Source of the DNA: Roseinatronobacter alkalisoli
GTDB lineage: Bacteria; Pseudomonadota; Alphaproteobacteria; Rhodobacterales; Rhodobacteraceae
Direction of reading: 5' to 3'
NCBI RefSeq assembly: GCF_028745735.1
Contig: NZ_JAQZSM010000006.1
Span: 1 to 64,000 of the forward strand
Length of the DNA: 64,000 bases
The translations under genes and the position numbers were made by a program. Position 1 is the stretch's first letter; each line of letters starts with the position of its first letter. This document shows, one piece after another, positions 35,779 through 45,141 of the stretch. The notes under the pieces are model-generated. The model saw only the letters and a program-made list of their open reading frames with translations. It had not been told where the DNA came from and did not search any database.

Positions 35779-38349
35779 TCAATACAGCCCGCCCGTTGAC
35801 ACTGTGCCGAAACTGGCCGCTGGTGGCGTGCCGCCACCGCTGGTGCGGTCATCGGGCAACTGGCCACGGCCGGAATCCTCGCGCTGCAACTCCTGATAGG
35901 ACTCGCCCGGTTCGAACATCGGCAGATCGCCCCCCAGCGCAAAACCACCATCGATGATCGCGGCCAGACCAAAGATCGGTTCCACCCCTTCGCGGAAGAA
36001 TTCGGCGATGACATTTGCGCCACTGGCCCCTTCGGGCAGTCTTGCGCCAGTGTGACGGTCGATATTGATGAAATACCCGCCGGACGGCACACGGAAACGG
36101 CTGCCGCCATATTTCTTGACCGCTTCCTGCATGAATTCGTTGAACACAGGGCCACACATGGTGCCGCCCCCTGCCCCGCGCCCCAGCGGACGCGGCTGAT
36201 CATACCCGATATAGCATCCAGCCACGATATTGGACGTGTAGCCCACAAACCAGACATCGCGCGCTTCATTGGTGGTGCCGGTCTTGCCCGCAGTCGGCAC
36301 CGGCAGGTTGACGGTGCGCGCCGCAGTGCCGCGCTGCACGACCCCCTCCATCATGGAGGTCAGTTGATAGGCGGTGACCGCATCCATCACGCGCTGGCGC
36401 TGCGAGGTAATCCATGGCCCGCGCCCTTCGGGCAGGTTCGCTTCGCTGCAATCCACGCAATTGCGCTGGTCATGACGGTAGATGGTCTGGCCCCACCGGT
36501 CCTGCACCCGGTCCACAAGCGTCGGTTCCACCCGTTCACCGCCATTGGCAAACATTGCATAGGCCGCGACCATGCGGAACAGCGTGGTTTCCTGACTGCC
36601 CAGCGCAGCGGCCAGATAATGCTGCGAACGGTCGTAAACCCCGAAACGTTCGGAATAGCCGCCCACAACATCCATGCCGATTTCCTGCGCCAGCCGCACA
36701 GTCATCAGGTTGCGCGACATCTCAATCCCGGTGCGCACGGGCGTCGGGCCATAAAACTGGTTGGTGGCATTGGTGGGCCGCCAGATACCCTGAACGGTTT
36801 CAACTTCGATCGGGGCATCGATGATGATCGTGGCGGGGGTGAACCCGCTGTCAAGTGCTGCGGCATAAACGAACGGCTTGAACGCGGAGCCAGGCTGGCG
36901 CTGCGCCTGTGTGGCGCGGTTGAACACCGAATCCTCATAGGAAAAGCCGCCCTGCATGGCGATGACACGGCCTGTATTGACGTCCATCGCCATCAACCCG
37001 CCCTGCACTTCGGGCACCTGCCGCAGGGACCAGCGCTGAAATTCACCGGAACTGTCCAGAACGCGGCGCACATGGACGACATCACCCACTGACAGATTAT
37101 CGGATAGCGACCCGCGCGCCCAGCTTATATCGGGGCGGTCCACGACATGCGGGGCATCCTGATCGCTGCGGATATCTTCAATGCCAAGCCGCACCTGATC
37201 GGGCGACACGTCCAGCACCACAGCGGGATACCAGCGCCCGCCCAGGGTAATATCGCGCGCTATTTCAACGCGGGCCAATGCCGCGCGCCATCTCGCCTCT
37301 TCCGCCAGATCGTCGGGGGAAAGTGTTTCACCGCTGGGGCGCAACTGGCCGCGGCTGCGGTCATATTCTTCCAGTGCGCGTTGCAGCGCATGGGCGGCAT
37401 GGGTCTGCATTTCGGGGTCGATGGTCGCACGGATGCTCAGCCCGCCGGTAAAGAATTCCTCCTCGCCGAATGTGCCTGAAAGCTGACGCCGCACTTCATC
37501 GGTAAAATAATCGCGCGGCGGAATGCTATCGCGCGGGCTGGCAAAATCGCCCGACTGCACAGTCAGCAGCGGCAGGTCGCGCGCGTGGTCATGTTCTGCA
37601 CGCGAAATATGGCCGTTACGCAGCATTTCCCCCAGCACATAATTGCGCCGCGCCACAACGCGGTCACGGTTGCGCACAGGATGATAGTTCGACGGGGCCT
37701 GTGGCAGCGCGGCCAGAAACGCCGCTTCATGCAGTTCCAACTCATCCAGCGTCTTGTTGAAATAGGTCTGCGCAGCCGCCGTCACCCCATAGGAATTCTG
37801 GCCCAGAAATATCTCGTTCAGGTACAGTTCAAGGATCTGGTCCTTGGTCAACGTCCCTTCCACACGCGATGCCAGTATCAGTTCCTTGATCTTGCGTTCA
37901 CCCGTGCGGTCGCCCGATAACAGGAAGTTTTTCATCACCTGCTGCGTGATCGTGGACGCGCCGCGCACATTCTGCCCGCGTGAGACGACCGCTTCATACC
38001 CGGCAACTGCAATCGCGCGTGGATCAAACCCGCCATGCGCATAGAAATTGCGGTCCTCGGCACTGATAAAGGCATCCTTGACCAGTTCCGGAATGTCATC
38101 AATCGGGGTAAAAAGCCGCCGTTCAGTTGCGAATTCATCGATCAGCCGCCCTTCGCCGGAATAAATTCGGCTGATGGTGGGGGGGGAATAGTTGGCCAAT
38201 TGTTCATGGCTGGGCAGATCCTGCCCATACATCCAGAACACCCCGCCAACGGCAAGTGCGACAAAAAACGCAGCCGTAATGGCGAAACTGAACAGACCGC
38301 CGAAAAATGATAGAATCGCTCTTAGCACGCGTGGAACCCCTTGGACCAT
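35779..38349 (-). CDS. mrcA: Penicillin-binding protein 1A (bifunctional glycosyltransferase/transpeptidase)
   Basis: An 856-residue class A PBP that polymerises and cross-links peptidoglycan. One N-terminal membrane anchor (about 12-35) is followed by a GT51 domain with EDRNFYAHGGFDPRAI (catalytic Glu) and KELILASRVEGTLTKDQILE. An OB-like insertion follows, then the transpeptidase: SAFK active serine, SRN, and GKTGTTNEARD. The C-terminal tail is Gly/Ser-rich. The amidase gene follows on the upstream side in the same direction, so the two wall enzymes form a unit. Confidence 0.95.
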   Translation of the reverse strand: MVQGVPRVLRAILSFFGGLFSFAITAAFFVALAVGGVFWMYGQDLPSHEQLANYSPPTISRIYSGEGRLIDEFATERRLFTPIDDIPELVKDAFISAEDRNFYAHGGFDPRAIAVAGYEAVVSRGQNVRGASTITQQVMKNFLLSGDRTGERKIKELILASRVEGTLTKDQILELYLNEIFLGQNSYGVTAAAQTYFNKTLDELELHEAAFLAALPQAPSNYHPVRNRDRVVARRNYVLGEMLRNGHISRAEHDHARDLPLLTVQSGDFASPRDSIPPRDYFTDEVRRQLSGTFGEEEFFTGGLSIRATIDPEMQTHAAHALQRALEEYDRSRGQLRPSGETLSPDDLAEEARWRAALARVEIARDITLGGRWYPAVVLDVSPDQVRLGIEDIRSDQDAPHVVDRPDISWARGSLSDNLSVGDVVHVRRVLDSSGEFQRWSLRQVPEVQGGLMAMDVNTGRVIAMQGGFSYEDSVFNRATQAQRQPGSAFKPFVYAAALDSGFTPATIIIDAPIEVETVQGIWRPTNATNQFYGPTPVRTGIEMSRNLMTVRLAQEIGMDVVGGYSERFGVYDRSQHYLAAALGSQETTLFRMVAAYAMFANGGERVEPTLVDRVQDRWGQTIYRHDQRNCVDCSEANLPEGRGPWITSQRQRVMDAVTAYQLTSMMEGVVQRGTAARTVNLPVPTAGKTGTTNEARDVWFVGYTSNIVAGCYIGYDQPRPLGRGAGGGTMCGPVFNEFMQEAVKKYGGSRFRVPSGGYFINIDRHTGARLPEGASGANVIAEFFREGVEPIFGLAAIIDGGFALGGDLPMFEPGESYQELQREDSGRGQLPDDRTSGGGTPPAASFGTVSTGGLY

Positions 38350-38451
38350 GTGGCGCGCTTATACGCGCATTCCTTCAGCAGGTCAAAAACCAGCCAATCA
38401 CTTTCCCGGGTTTTAGCGGATGCCTTGCCGGGGGTGCCGGATGCACTGAAT

Positions 38452-39720
38452 TCACTGCCTGCGCAACAGGTTCCGGGCCTGATCGTCCAGCAGCCAGGCG
38501 TCTATGGAATCCGCAATCGCGTCGGCCATGCGCGCGGCCCAGTCAGGATCGCGCAGATTGGCCAGATCGCGCGGGCTGGACATGAAGCCAAGCTCAATCA
38601 GAACCGACGGCATGTCAGGCGCGCGAAGCACACTGAAGGCTCCCGCCTGCACGGGGCGGCGGTGCAGGCGCAGGCCGGTTGCGGCAATTCCATCCACCAG
38701 CGCATCCGCCAACGCCCGAGAGCGCGGCACCGTGTCCTGCCATGTCACCGACATCAGCACGCGCGCAATCTCATCGCTGCTGCGCGCCAGATCTACGCCG
38801 GCCAGCAGGTCGGCGCGGTCATGGCGCTGCGCCAGATATGCGGCTGCATCGTCGCCTTCATCTTCACCCAGCAGGTAAACCACCGTGCCCGTCGCCAGCC
38901 CTTCGGGCAGCGCGTCTGCATGCAGCGAAAGGAACAGGTCGGCCTGCGCCGCCCGCGCCGCCCTGATCCGCCCGTCCAGCGACACAAAGACATCCGCATC
39001 GCGGGTCATGGCGACATCAACCTGCCCCCGGCGCAACAATTCTTCACGCAGGCGGCGGGCAAAGGCCAGCACCAGATCGGATTCGCGGATGCCATCACGT
39101 TCGGCACCGGGATCAATGCCGCCATGGCCCGGGTCCAGCATGACCACAGGCCGCGCGGGGCCATCGCGCGGCGCAGCCTCATTCGCAGATGGCGGGTGCA
39201 GAAGGCCCGCCGGATAGCGCGCCAGAAATGCCGATTCGCTTGTCGCGCGTTCCTCAAATTCATCCAGCGGGACACGGCGCAGTGCCAGATGAATGCGCGC
39301 CTGTCCCGTTTCGGGGTCAACGCGCTGTTCGGTCAGATAGGGCAGATATGGCCCAGTCATGTCCAGCACCAGCCGCGCCCAGCCATCCGGCAGCGTGCCC
39401 GTGCGCATATTGCGCACCCCTGCCCCCGGATTACCGGACCCGACTGCGCCCTGCGCCCAGTCTACTGTGCCCAGATCCAGCACAAGGCGGGGCGGCATAT
39501 GCAGCACCCGCACCCGGTAGGGTACTGCCTGACTCAACGACAGGTCCAGCAGAAGGGATTGGGGATTGCTTTCCAGGCGGGACTCTTCAGCCAGCACACG
39601 CGCCTGCGCAAGCAGGCGGTTTTGCTGCGCCTGCGCGGGCTGCGCCATCAGCACAAGGATCAGGACGCAGCCCAGAACAGCCGCCCAATCCAGCGGATTT
39701 CGCGTCACGCCCCTGTTCAC
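38452..39720 (-). CDS. N-acetylmuramoyl-L-alanine amidase (AmiC type)
   Basis: A zinc amidase that cuts the peptide from glycan, needed for daughter-cell separation. About 422 residues from the GTG at 39720. The N-terminal hydrophobic stretch (DWAAVLGCVLILVLMAQPAQ) is a Sec signal. An AMIN-like domain (about 45-150) is followed by Amidase_3 with DPGHGGIDPGAERDGIRESD (metal His and Glu), SLHADA and IELGFMSS. The start is uncertain, with GTG at 39708 also possible; the frame is open to 39963 but that part is shadow of the dsbA leader. It lies 102 bases upstream of the PBP1A gene. Confidence 0.88.
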   Translation of the reverse strand: MNRGVTRNPLDWAAVLGCVLILVLMAQPAQAQQNRLLAQARVLAEESRLESNPQSLLLDLSLSQAVPYRVRVLHMPPRLVLDLGTVDWAQGAVGSGNPGAGVRNMRTGTLPDGWARLVLDMTGPYLPYLTEQRVDPETGQARIHLALRRVPLDEFEERATSESAFLARYPAGLLHPPSANEAAPRDGPARPVVMLDPGHGGIDPGAERDGIRESDLVLAFARRLREELLRRGQVDVAMTRDADVFVSLDGRIRAARAAQADLFLSLHADALPEGLATGTVVYLLGEDEGDDAAAYLAQRHDRADLLAGVDLARSSDEIARVLMSVTWQDTVPRSRALADALVDGIAATGLRLHRRPVQAGAFSVLRAPDMPSVLIELGFMSSPRDLANLRDPDWAARMADAIADSIDAWLLDDQARNLLRRQ

Positions 39721-39963
39721 CTGTCTGCCCGCTCGATTGCTGTTGTCGGGCGCGACATTACACTGAAAGGCAGGCAGCGCAAATGACCAACCCCGCCCTG
39801 TCCGACCGGAATGCGCAGCCCCGCGATCAATTCTGCGAAAGCGACGATTTGTCCGCGCCCTTTGGGTTGATTCTGGCCCTGCCACAGGGTTTAAGGAACC
39901 AAAGACGGATTTACCCGGCCCCTGATCGCACTGCGCAAGGGCCAGCTTTACAAGGAGCAGCAC

Positions 39964-40803
39964 ATGACCCTTCCCGTGACCGACACCGCCCTGATTGCAA
40001 CCTGCATGGCGGCAGCGGCCCTTGGGGTTGTGGTATTGTCCGGCGCGGGCGGGTCCGCGCCGGTGGACATTCCCGCAGACGAACAGACCGTGCAGGAAAC
40101 AACGCAGGACACGCCGGGCGCGCAGCCCCTGTCCGATACTGTCGCTGTGGATGCAGAATTCGGTGAGAAAGTGCGCAGCTACCTACTGCAGAACCCCGAA
40201 GTCATTTTCGAGGCGGTGGCCGAATATGAAATGCGCAATACCGCATCGCAGGCGGATATGGATCTTGCCCTGATCGACGCCAATTATGACAAAATCTTCA
40301 ATGACGGGTATTCGTGGGTCGGTGGCAACCCTGACGGGGATCTGACCCTTGTGGAATTCATGGATTATCAATGCGGGTTTTGCAAACGCGCCTATCCCGA
40401 AGTGACCAGCTTTCTGGAACAGGACGGCAATGTGCGCCTGATCATCAAGGAATTCCCCATTCTCGGGCCGGAATCCGAACTGGCATCACGTTTCGCGATC
40501 GCCGTAAAACAGTTGGCCGGCGATGACGCCTATGGCGAAGTGCATTCCGCGCTGATCCAGTATGAAGGGCGCTACACCCCCGAACTTCTGACCAGTCTGG
40601 CCGAAGATATGGGCCTTGACGGGAACGACGTGCTGGCCATGCTCGATGATGACAGCATCACCGAAATCCTTAGCGAAAACCGGATGCTGGCGCAGCGTCT
40701 GCAGATCAGCGGCACGCCCAGCTTCATTATGGAAACCGAATTCCTGCGCGGTTTTGTTCCCGCTGACACACTGGCGATGGTGGCCGAAACGCTGCGCGAC
40801 TGA
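39964..40803 (+). CDS. DsbA-family thioredoxin-fold protein
   Basis: A 279-residue periplasmic thiol oxidoreductase, probably anchored by an N-terminal hydrophobic segment (about 8-28). A disordered acidic linker runs to about residue 60, followed by an N-terminal helical part resembling the Com1/ScsC group (FGEKVRSYLLQNPEVIFEAV). The thioredoxin fold follows, with active site CGFC and the cis-proline in SGTPSFIM. It probably oxidises or isomerises disulfides of exported proteins. AAGGAG precedes the ATG. It is divergent from the amidase gene. Confidence 0.9.
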   Translation: MTLPVTDTALIATCMAAAALGVVVLSGAGGSAPVDIPADEQTVQETTQDTPGAQPLSDTVAVDAEFGEKVRSYLLQNPEVIFEAVAEYEMRNTASQADMDLALIDANYDKIFNDGYSWVGGNPDGDLTLVEFMDYQCGFCKRAYPEVTSFLEQDGNVRLIIKEFPILGPESELASRFAIAVKQLAGDDAYGEVHSALIQYEGRYTPELLTSLAEDMGLDGNDVLAMLDDDSITEILSENRMLAQRLQISGTPSFIMETEFLRGFVPADTLAMVAETLRD

Positions 40804-40826
40804 CATGCGCGGGCGGCAATGCTGAT

Positions 40827-40856
40827 CCCCCGGCCCGTCGCGGTGCCGGGGGTTTT
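40827..40856 (+). terminator. Rho-independent terminator after the DsbA-like gene
   Basis: CCCCCGGC, a 10-base loop, then GCCGGGGG and TTTT: an 8-bp GC stem 23 bases after the stop. Confidence 0.85.
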
Positions 40857-40913
40857 CATGTCAGGCTGACAGCCCACCTTGACGCGCCGCTGATTTACAG
40901 GCACTTCGCCCGC

Positions 40914-42764
40914 ATGCTGCATATAGACGACATCACATTCTCCATCGACGGTCGCCCCCTGTTTGACGGGGCTTCGGCCAATATTCCCACAGGCCACAAG
41001 GTCGGGCTGGTCGGGCGCAACGGCACTGGCAAAACCACGCTGTTTCGCATGATCCGGGGTGACCTGCCGCTGGAAGGGGGCGCGATCACGCTGCCATCGC
41101 GCGCGCGCATCGGTGGCGTGGCGCAGGAAGTGCCATCCTCATCCACATCCCTGCTGGAAACGGTTCTGCAGGCCGATGTCGAACGCGCCGCCCTGATGGC
41201 GGAAGCCGAAACCACCACGGACCCCGCGCGCATTGCCGCTGTGCAGACACGTCTGGCGGATATTGACGCATGGTCCGCCGAAGGGCGCGCAAGTTCCATC
41301 CTGAAGGGGCTTGGGTTCGACACAGCAGCACAGGCCCGCCCCTGTTCGGATTTTTCGGGCGGCTGGCGGATGCGGGTGGCACTGGCGGGGGTGCTGTTTG
41401 CGCAGCCCGATCTGCTGCTTCTGGATGAGCCGACCAACTATCTGGACCTTGAAGGTGCCTTGTGGCTGGAAAGCTATCTGGCGAAATACCCCCACACGGT
41501 CATCATCATCAGCCATGACCGCGGTTTGCTGAACCGCGCGGTCAGCCATATCCTGCATCTGGAAGACCGCAAACTTACGCTTTATGCAGGCAATTACGAC
41601 ACGTTCGCACGTACCCGCGCCGAACAGCGTGCCGTTCTGGCCGCCGAGGCGCAGAAAGTTGCCGCTAAACGCGACCATATGCAGAAATTCGTGGACCGGT
41701 TCCGCGCGAAGGCTTCAAAAGCAAAGCAAGCGCAGTCACGGCTGAAAATGCTGGAAAAGCTGACGCCCATTACCCCCCCGGCCGAAGCCGCGCGCCATGT
41801 TTTCACCTTCCCCGCCCCGGAAGAACTGTCACCGCCCATTCTGCGGCTGGACGGGGTTTCAGTGGGCTATGGCGGCCCGCCCGTTCTGCGCAATCTGGAA
41901 TTGCGCATCGATCAGGATGACCGCATCGCCCTGCTGGGGCGCAATGGCGAAGGCAAATCCACCCTGTCGAAATTGCTGGCCGACAAACTTGAAGGCAATG
42001 GTCAGATGACCCGCGCCAACAAGCTGCGCGTGGGCTATTTTGCGCAGCATCAGGTGGATGAACTGGAACTGGACGAAACGCCCCTGCAACATTTGCAGCG
42101 CATGCGCCCGATGGAAGCGCCGCCCCGCCTGCGCGCGCGGCTGGCCGGTTTCGGGCTGATGGCGGAACAGGCAGAAACCGTGGTCGCGCGGCTGTCGGGG
42201 GGGCAAAAAGCCCGCCTGTCGCTGCTGCTGGCCACACTAGATGCGCCGCATATGCTGATTCTGGACGAACCGACCAACCACCTGGACATCGAATCGCGCG
42301 AAGCGCTGGTCAACGCGCTGACCGTCTATACTGGCGCTGTGGTTCTGGTCAGCCATGACATGCACCTGCTGTCGCTGGTGGCGGACCGGCTGTGGCTGGT
42401 ATCGGGCGGCAAGGTCACCCCCTATGAAGGTGATCTGGAAAGCTATCGTACGTTCCTTTTGTCCAACGATGACAAGCCCGCGCGCGAAAAACCCAGCACG
42501 CCAAAGCCCAAACGCGCCAGCCGCGAAGATATTTCAACCCTGCGCAGCGATCTGCGCAAGGCCGAAGCCCGCATCGCAAAGCTGGAAGACATGCGCAGCA
42601 AACTGGCCACCAAACTCGCCGATACGGAACTGTATGAACAGGGCCGCGAGGGGGACTTAGGCGTGTGGCAACGCAAATACGCCGAAGTGATGGATGCGCT
42701 GGACCGCGCCGAAACGCTTTGGGTGGCCGCGCAGGAAGCGCATGATTCAGCGCAGAACGCCTGA
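40914..42764 (+). CDS. ABC-F family ATPase (Uup/YheS-like)
   Basis: A 616-residue soluble protein with two ATP-binding cassettes and no membrane part. Cassette 1: GRNGTGKTT (about 37-45), FSGGWRMRVALA, LLLDEPTNYLD. Cassette 2: GRNGEGKST (about 343), LSGGQKARLSLL, LILDEPTNHLD. Between them is the charged arm/linker (about 230-300), and the last 80 residues are a charged coiled coil, as in Uup. ABC-F proteins act on ribosomes in translation; Uup-type members also affect transposon excision. The exact subtype is not certain. Confidence 0.92.
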   Translation: MLHIDDITFSIDGRPLFDGASANIPTGHKVGLVGRNGTGKTTLFRMIRGDLPLEGGAITLPSRARIGGVAQEVPSSSTSLLETVLQADVERAALMAEAETTTDPARIAAVQTRLADIDAWSAEGRASSILKGLGFDTAAQARPCSDFSGGWRMRVALAGVLFAQPDLLLLDEPTNYLDLEGALWLESYLAKYPHTVIIISHDRGLLNRAVSHILHLEDRKLTLYAGNYDTFARTRAEQRAVLAAEAQKVAAKRDHMQKFVDRFRAKASKAKQAQSRLKMLEKLTPITPPAEAARHVFTFPAPEELSPPILRLDGVSVGYGGPPVLRNLELRIDQDDRIALLGRNGEGKSTLSKLLADKLEGNGQMTRANKLRVGYFAQHQVDELELDETPLQHLQRMRPMEAPPRLRARLAGFGLMAEQAETVVARLSGGQKARLSLLLATLDAPHMLILDEPTNHLDIESREALVNALTVYTGAVVLVSHDMHLLSLVADRLWLVSGGKVTPYEGDLESYRTFLLSNDDKPAREKPSTPKPKRASREDISTLRSDLRKAEARIAKLEDMRSKLATKLADTELYEQGREGDLGVWQRKYAEVMDALDRAETLWVAAQEAHDSAQNA

Positions 42765-42959
42765 AATCCGGGCCAGTCGCGCACCGGTTTGTGTACGCGG
42801 AACCTTCGGGCCAACCGAAGACGGCATGATGGGGCGCTTGGTGTTTTCAAAGCATCGCCTGGCCGGAAGCAGATCGCGCCGCATTCCGGCCTGATGACTT
42901 CGCATGTCCGAGTAGCAGAAAACCGGTTCCTGCTTCGTTTCGTGACATGCGATGAACAC
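42765..42959. other. Gap between convergent genes
   Basis: Nearly 200 bases. A 70-codon minus-strand frame abuts the next gene but has no support. AAACCGGTT-containing symmetric sequence (about 42920) may help end transcription of one or both genes. Confidence 0.4.
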
Positions 42960-44840
42960 CTAGCGCAGTGGCATGCCCTGCGCGCGCGACACCCGGCGCT
43001 GTGCGGCAATGCGGTATGGGGCATTCGCCGCGCCATATCCCGCGTGATTCCCGTCCCGCTGCACAATCTCGAAGAACAATCCGTCACGTCGCGGTTTGCT
43101 GAACAGCTGGAAGAAACTGCCACCCTCTTCTTCGTCATAAAGAATGCTTTCGGCTTCCAGCCGCGCAAAAAGGTCTTCCGGCAATCCGAAACGGGTCTTC
43201 AGGTCGGCATAGTAATTTGCGCCCAGACGCAGCCGTTCAAACCCGCAGGCCGCCAGCTTGGCGGAGGTCGCAAAGATATCATCGGTGCCGAAGGCCACAT
43301 GCTGGACTGATGCGCCCAGACTGTCCTGAATGAAGCGCCCCGCGAAGGTGCGGTGGTTTTCCGCCCCGTTCAGCGTCAGGCGCAAGCCGCCGCTTCTGAT
43401 GGCCTGCGACCGCACCAGCCCGCCGGGATCAATGACATCCACAATGGGTGATTTCTGCGCATCAAACAGCGTTGTATAATAAAGTGACCAGCTCAGCATT
43501 TCGTCATAGGCCATGGTCTGGCCGATATGGTCGATGCGCGTCAGCCCGGCCCCGCCCGACACGGGCTGCACCGCGAAATCACGTTCCCAGATACGCCGCA
43601 GTTCCGGCCCGTCATCCAGCAAACGCAACAACCCGCCCCCCAGACTGTGCAGGGCCGGGATGGCCAGTTCGCCGGGGCCGTGTTCGGTTGCGTCATCCGC
43701 ATCGGCCCCCAATTCGCGCGCGCGGGTCTGAACGGCGCTGGCGTCGGGCACCTGCAGGGCAATTTCACTGACGCTGGTGCCGTGGTTCACCCATGTCAGG
43801 TGGGCATGCCCCTTGTTTTCAGTGTTTATCAGAATGTTGATCTCGCCCTGACGCCACAGCGACACGGATTTCGACACATGCCTGCCTGCATGTTCGAACC
43901 CCGCGCGCGCCAGGAATGCGCCCAGATCCGGTTCTTCTTCGGCAGACGCAGCAAATTCCAGAAAGGCCACGTCCTGAACCTGCTGGGGTGCGGGCATGAC
44001 CGGCAGGCGCTGGGGCAGGTCCGGTTCCGCGCGTCGCGCAGCGTCCAGCAACGCTTTCAACGCGCGCAGACCATCATGCGCAATCACCCCTGCAACACCG
44101 CCGCGGAACTGGTCATTGAAAATTTCAGGGCTGAACACATGGTCATAGCCAGTGGCAAGCACAGCCCGCGTAAAACCTACGACATCCATTTCCCCTTCCA
44201 GCGGCATGCAGCGGAAATGGCGCGACAGATACAGCAGATCCATATCGATCTTTGGCGCATCGGCCAGATGCACATAAAAAATGCGGTCCCCCGGAATCTG
44301 GCGGATGGTGTCCACGTCAATGCCGCGCGCAAGGGTATGAAAACTGTCCAGCACCAGCCCAAGCGCGGGATGATCAGCGCGGCGCACGATTTCCCAGGCA
44401 TCACGGTGGTCGTTCACATAACGCCCCCAGGCCAGCGCTTCATACCCCACACGCAGGCCACGGCTTGCGGCACGTTCACCCAACTCGCGCAGATCAGCGG
44501 CAGACCGGTCAACGCCCCCCCGCGCCGCCGGATGCAGGTTGGAACAGACCAGCATCAGATCGCAGCCCAACTCGCCCATCAGGTCGAACTTGTGCTCTGC
44601 CCGCGCAAAAGCGCGGCTGCGCAGGGGTTCTGGCAGTCCCTCGAAATCGCGGAATGGCTGGAACAGTGTTATTTCCAACCCGGAATCGCGCACCATACGC
44701 CCGATTTCGCGCGGACTGACATCAGAGGCAATCAGATCCTGCTCAAATATCTCGACCCCATCCAGCCCGGCTGCGGCGATGGCTTCCAGCTTCTGGCGCA
44801 GATCACCGGCAATGGATACTGTGGCAAGCGAAAGTTTCAT
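42960..44840 (-). CDS. quiC: 3-Dehydroshikimate dehydratase fused to a 4-hydroxyphenylpyruvate dioxygenase-like domain
   Basis: A 626-residue fusion. The first half (1 to about 285) is a xylose-isomerase-like TIM barrel (EALAWGRYVNDHRDAWEIV; LGLVLDSFHTLARG; IFYVHLADA) of the type that converts 3-dehydroshikimate to protocatechuate. The second half (about 310-625) is a vicinal-oxygen-chelate domain of HPPD type with the 2-His-1-Glu residues in RIDHIGQTM, SVQHVAFGTDD and LFFEIVQR. This architecture is known for QuiC-type dehydratases. ATG at 44840 follows GGAGGGA. No quinate or protocatechuate genes are adjacent; the LysR gene upstream on the same strand is its likely regulator. Confidence 0.82.
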   Translation of the reverse strand: MKLSLATVSIAGDLRQKLEAIAAAGLDGVEIFEQDLIASDVSPREIGRMVRDSGLEITLFQPFRDFEGLPEPLRSRAFARAEHKFDLMGELGCDLMLVCSNLHPAARGGVDRSAADLRELGERAASRGLRVGYEALAWGRYVNDHRDAWEIVRRADHPALGLVLDSFHTLARGIDVDTIRQIPGDRIFYVHLADAPKIDMDLLYLSRHFRCMPLEGEMDVVGFTRAVLATGYDHVFSPEIFNDQFRGGVAGVIAHDGLRALKALLDAARRAEPDLPQRLPVMPAPQQVQDVAFLEFAASAEEEPDLGAFLARAGFEHAGRHVSKSVSLWRQGEINILINTENKGHAHLTWVNHGTSVSEIALQVPDASAVQTRARELGADADDATEHGPGELAIPALHSLGGGLLRLLDDGPELRRIWERDFAVQPVSGGAGLTRIDHIGQTMAYDEMLSWSLYYTTLFDAQKSPIVDVIDPGGLVRSQAIRSGGLRLTLNGAENHRTFAGRFIQDSLGASVQHVAFGTDDIFATSAKLAACGFERLRLGANYYADLKTRFGLPEDLFARLEAESILYDEEEGGSFFQLFSKPRRDGLFFEIVQRDGNHAGYGAANAPYRIAAQRRVSRAQGMPLR

Positions 44841-45141
44841 CTTCCCTCCGATGGGATTTGCAAATCCGCGCACAAGCGCGCCAGATCAAGTGGCATTCCG
44901 TCAGAAACCGTGTTTCGGCAGGCATGGAATGAACGTCGGAGCCCGTTCCGCGCCCGTCATGGCCTTGCGCGCGGGCCTTGGCGCGGATGGGCACAAGGTG
45001 CAAACCCGCCCCCAAACGCTATAATAGGCCCGAAGTTCATTGCGCGCTGACGGTATTATTCAGCGTTCCAGACATAACGTCAAATATCAAATCTGACGCC
45101 ATATGAACATAATGTTCATTCCAGTGCGGCGCAGCGCGATG
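44841..45141. other. Gap between the lysR gene and the quiC-like gene
   Basis: About 300 bases with no gene. It contains a degenerate dispersed-repeat piece (about 44977-45013) and the dyad at 45103-45119. Confidence 0.5.
45103..45119. promoter_or_regulatory. 17-bp perfect palindrome, ATGAACAT-A-ATGTTCAT
   Basis: An 8-bp perfect inverted repeat around one central base, 22 bases past the lysR stop and 263 bases before the quiC-like start. Its size and symmetry suggest a repressor operator; which protein binds is not known. Confidence 0.5.

Noticed and set aside
42747-42959. Minus-strand 70-codon frame abutting the quiC-like stop
   Set aside because: It overlaps the end of the ABC-F gene and has no family features.
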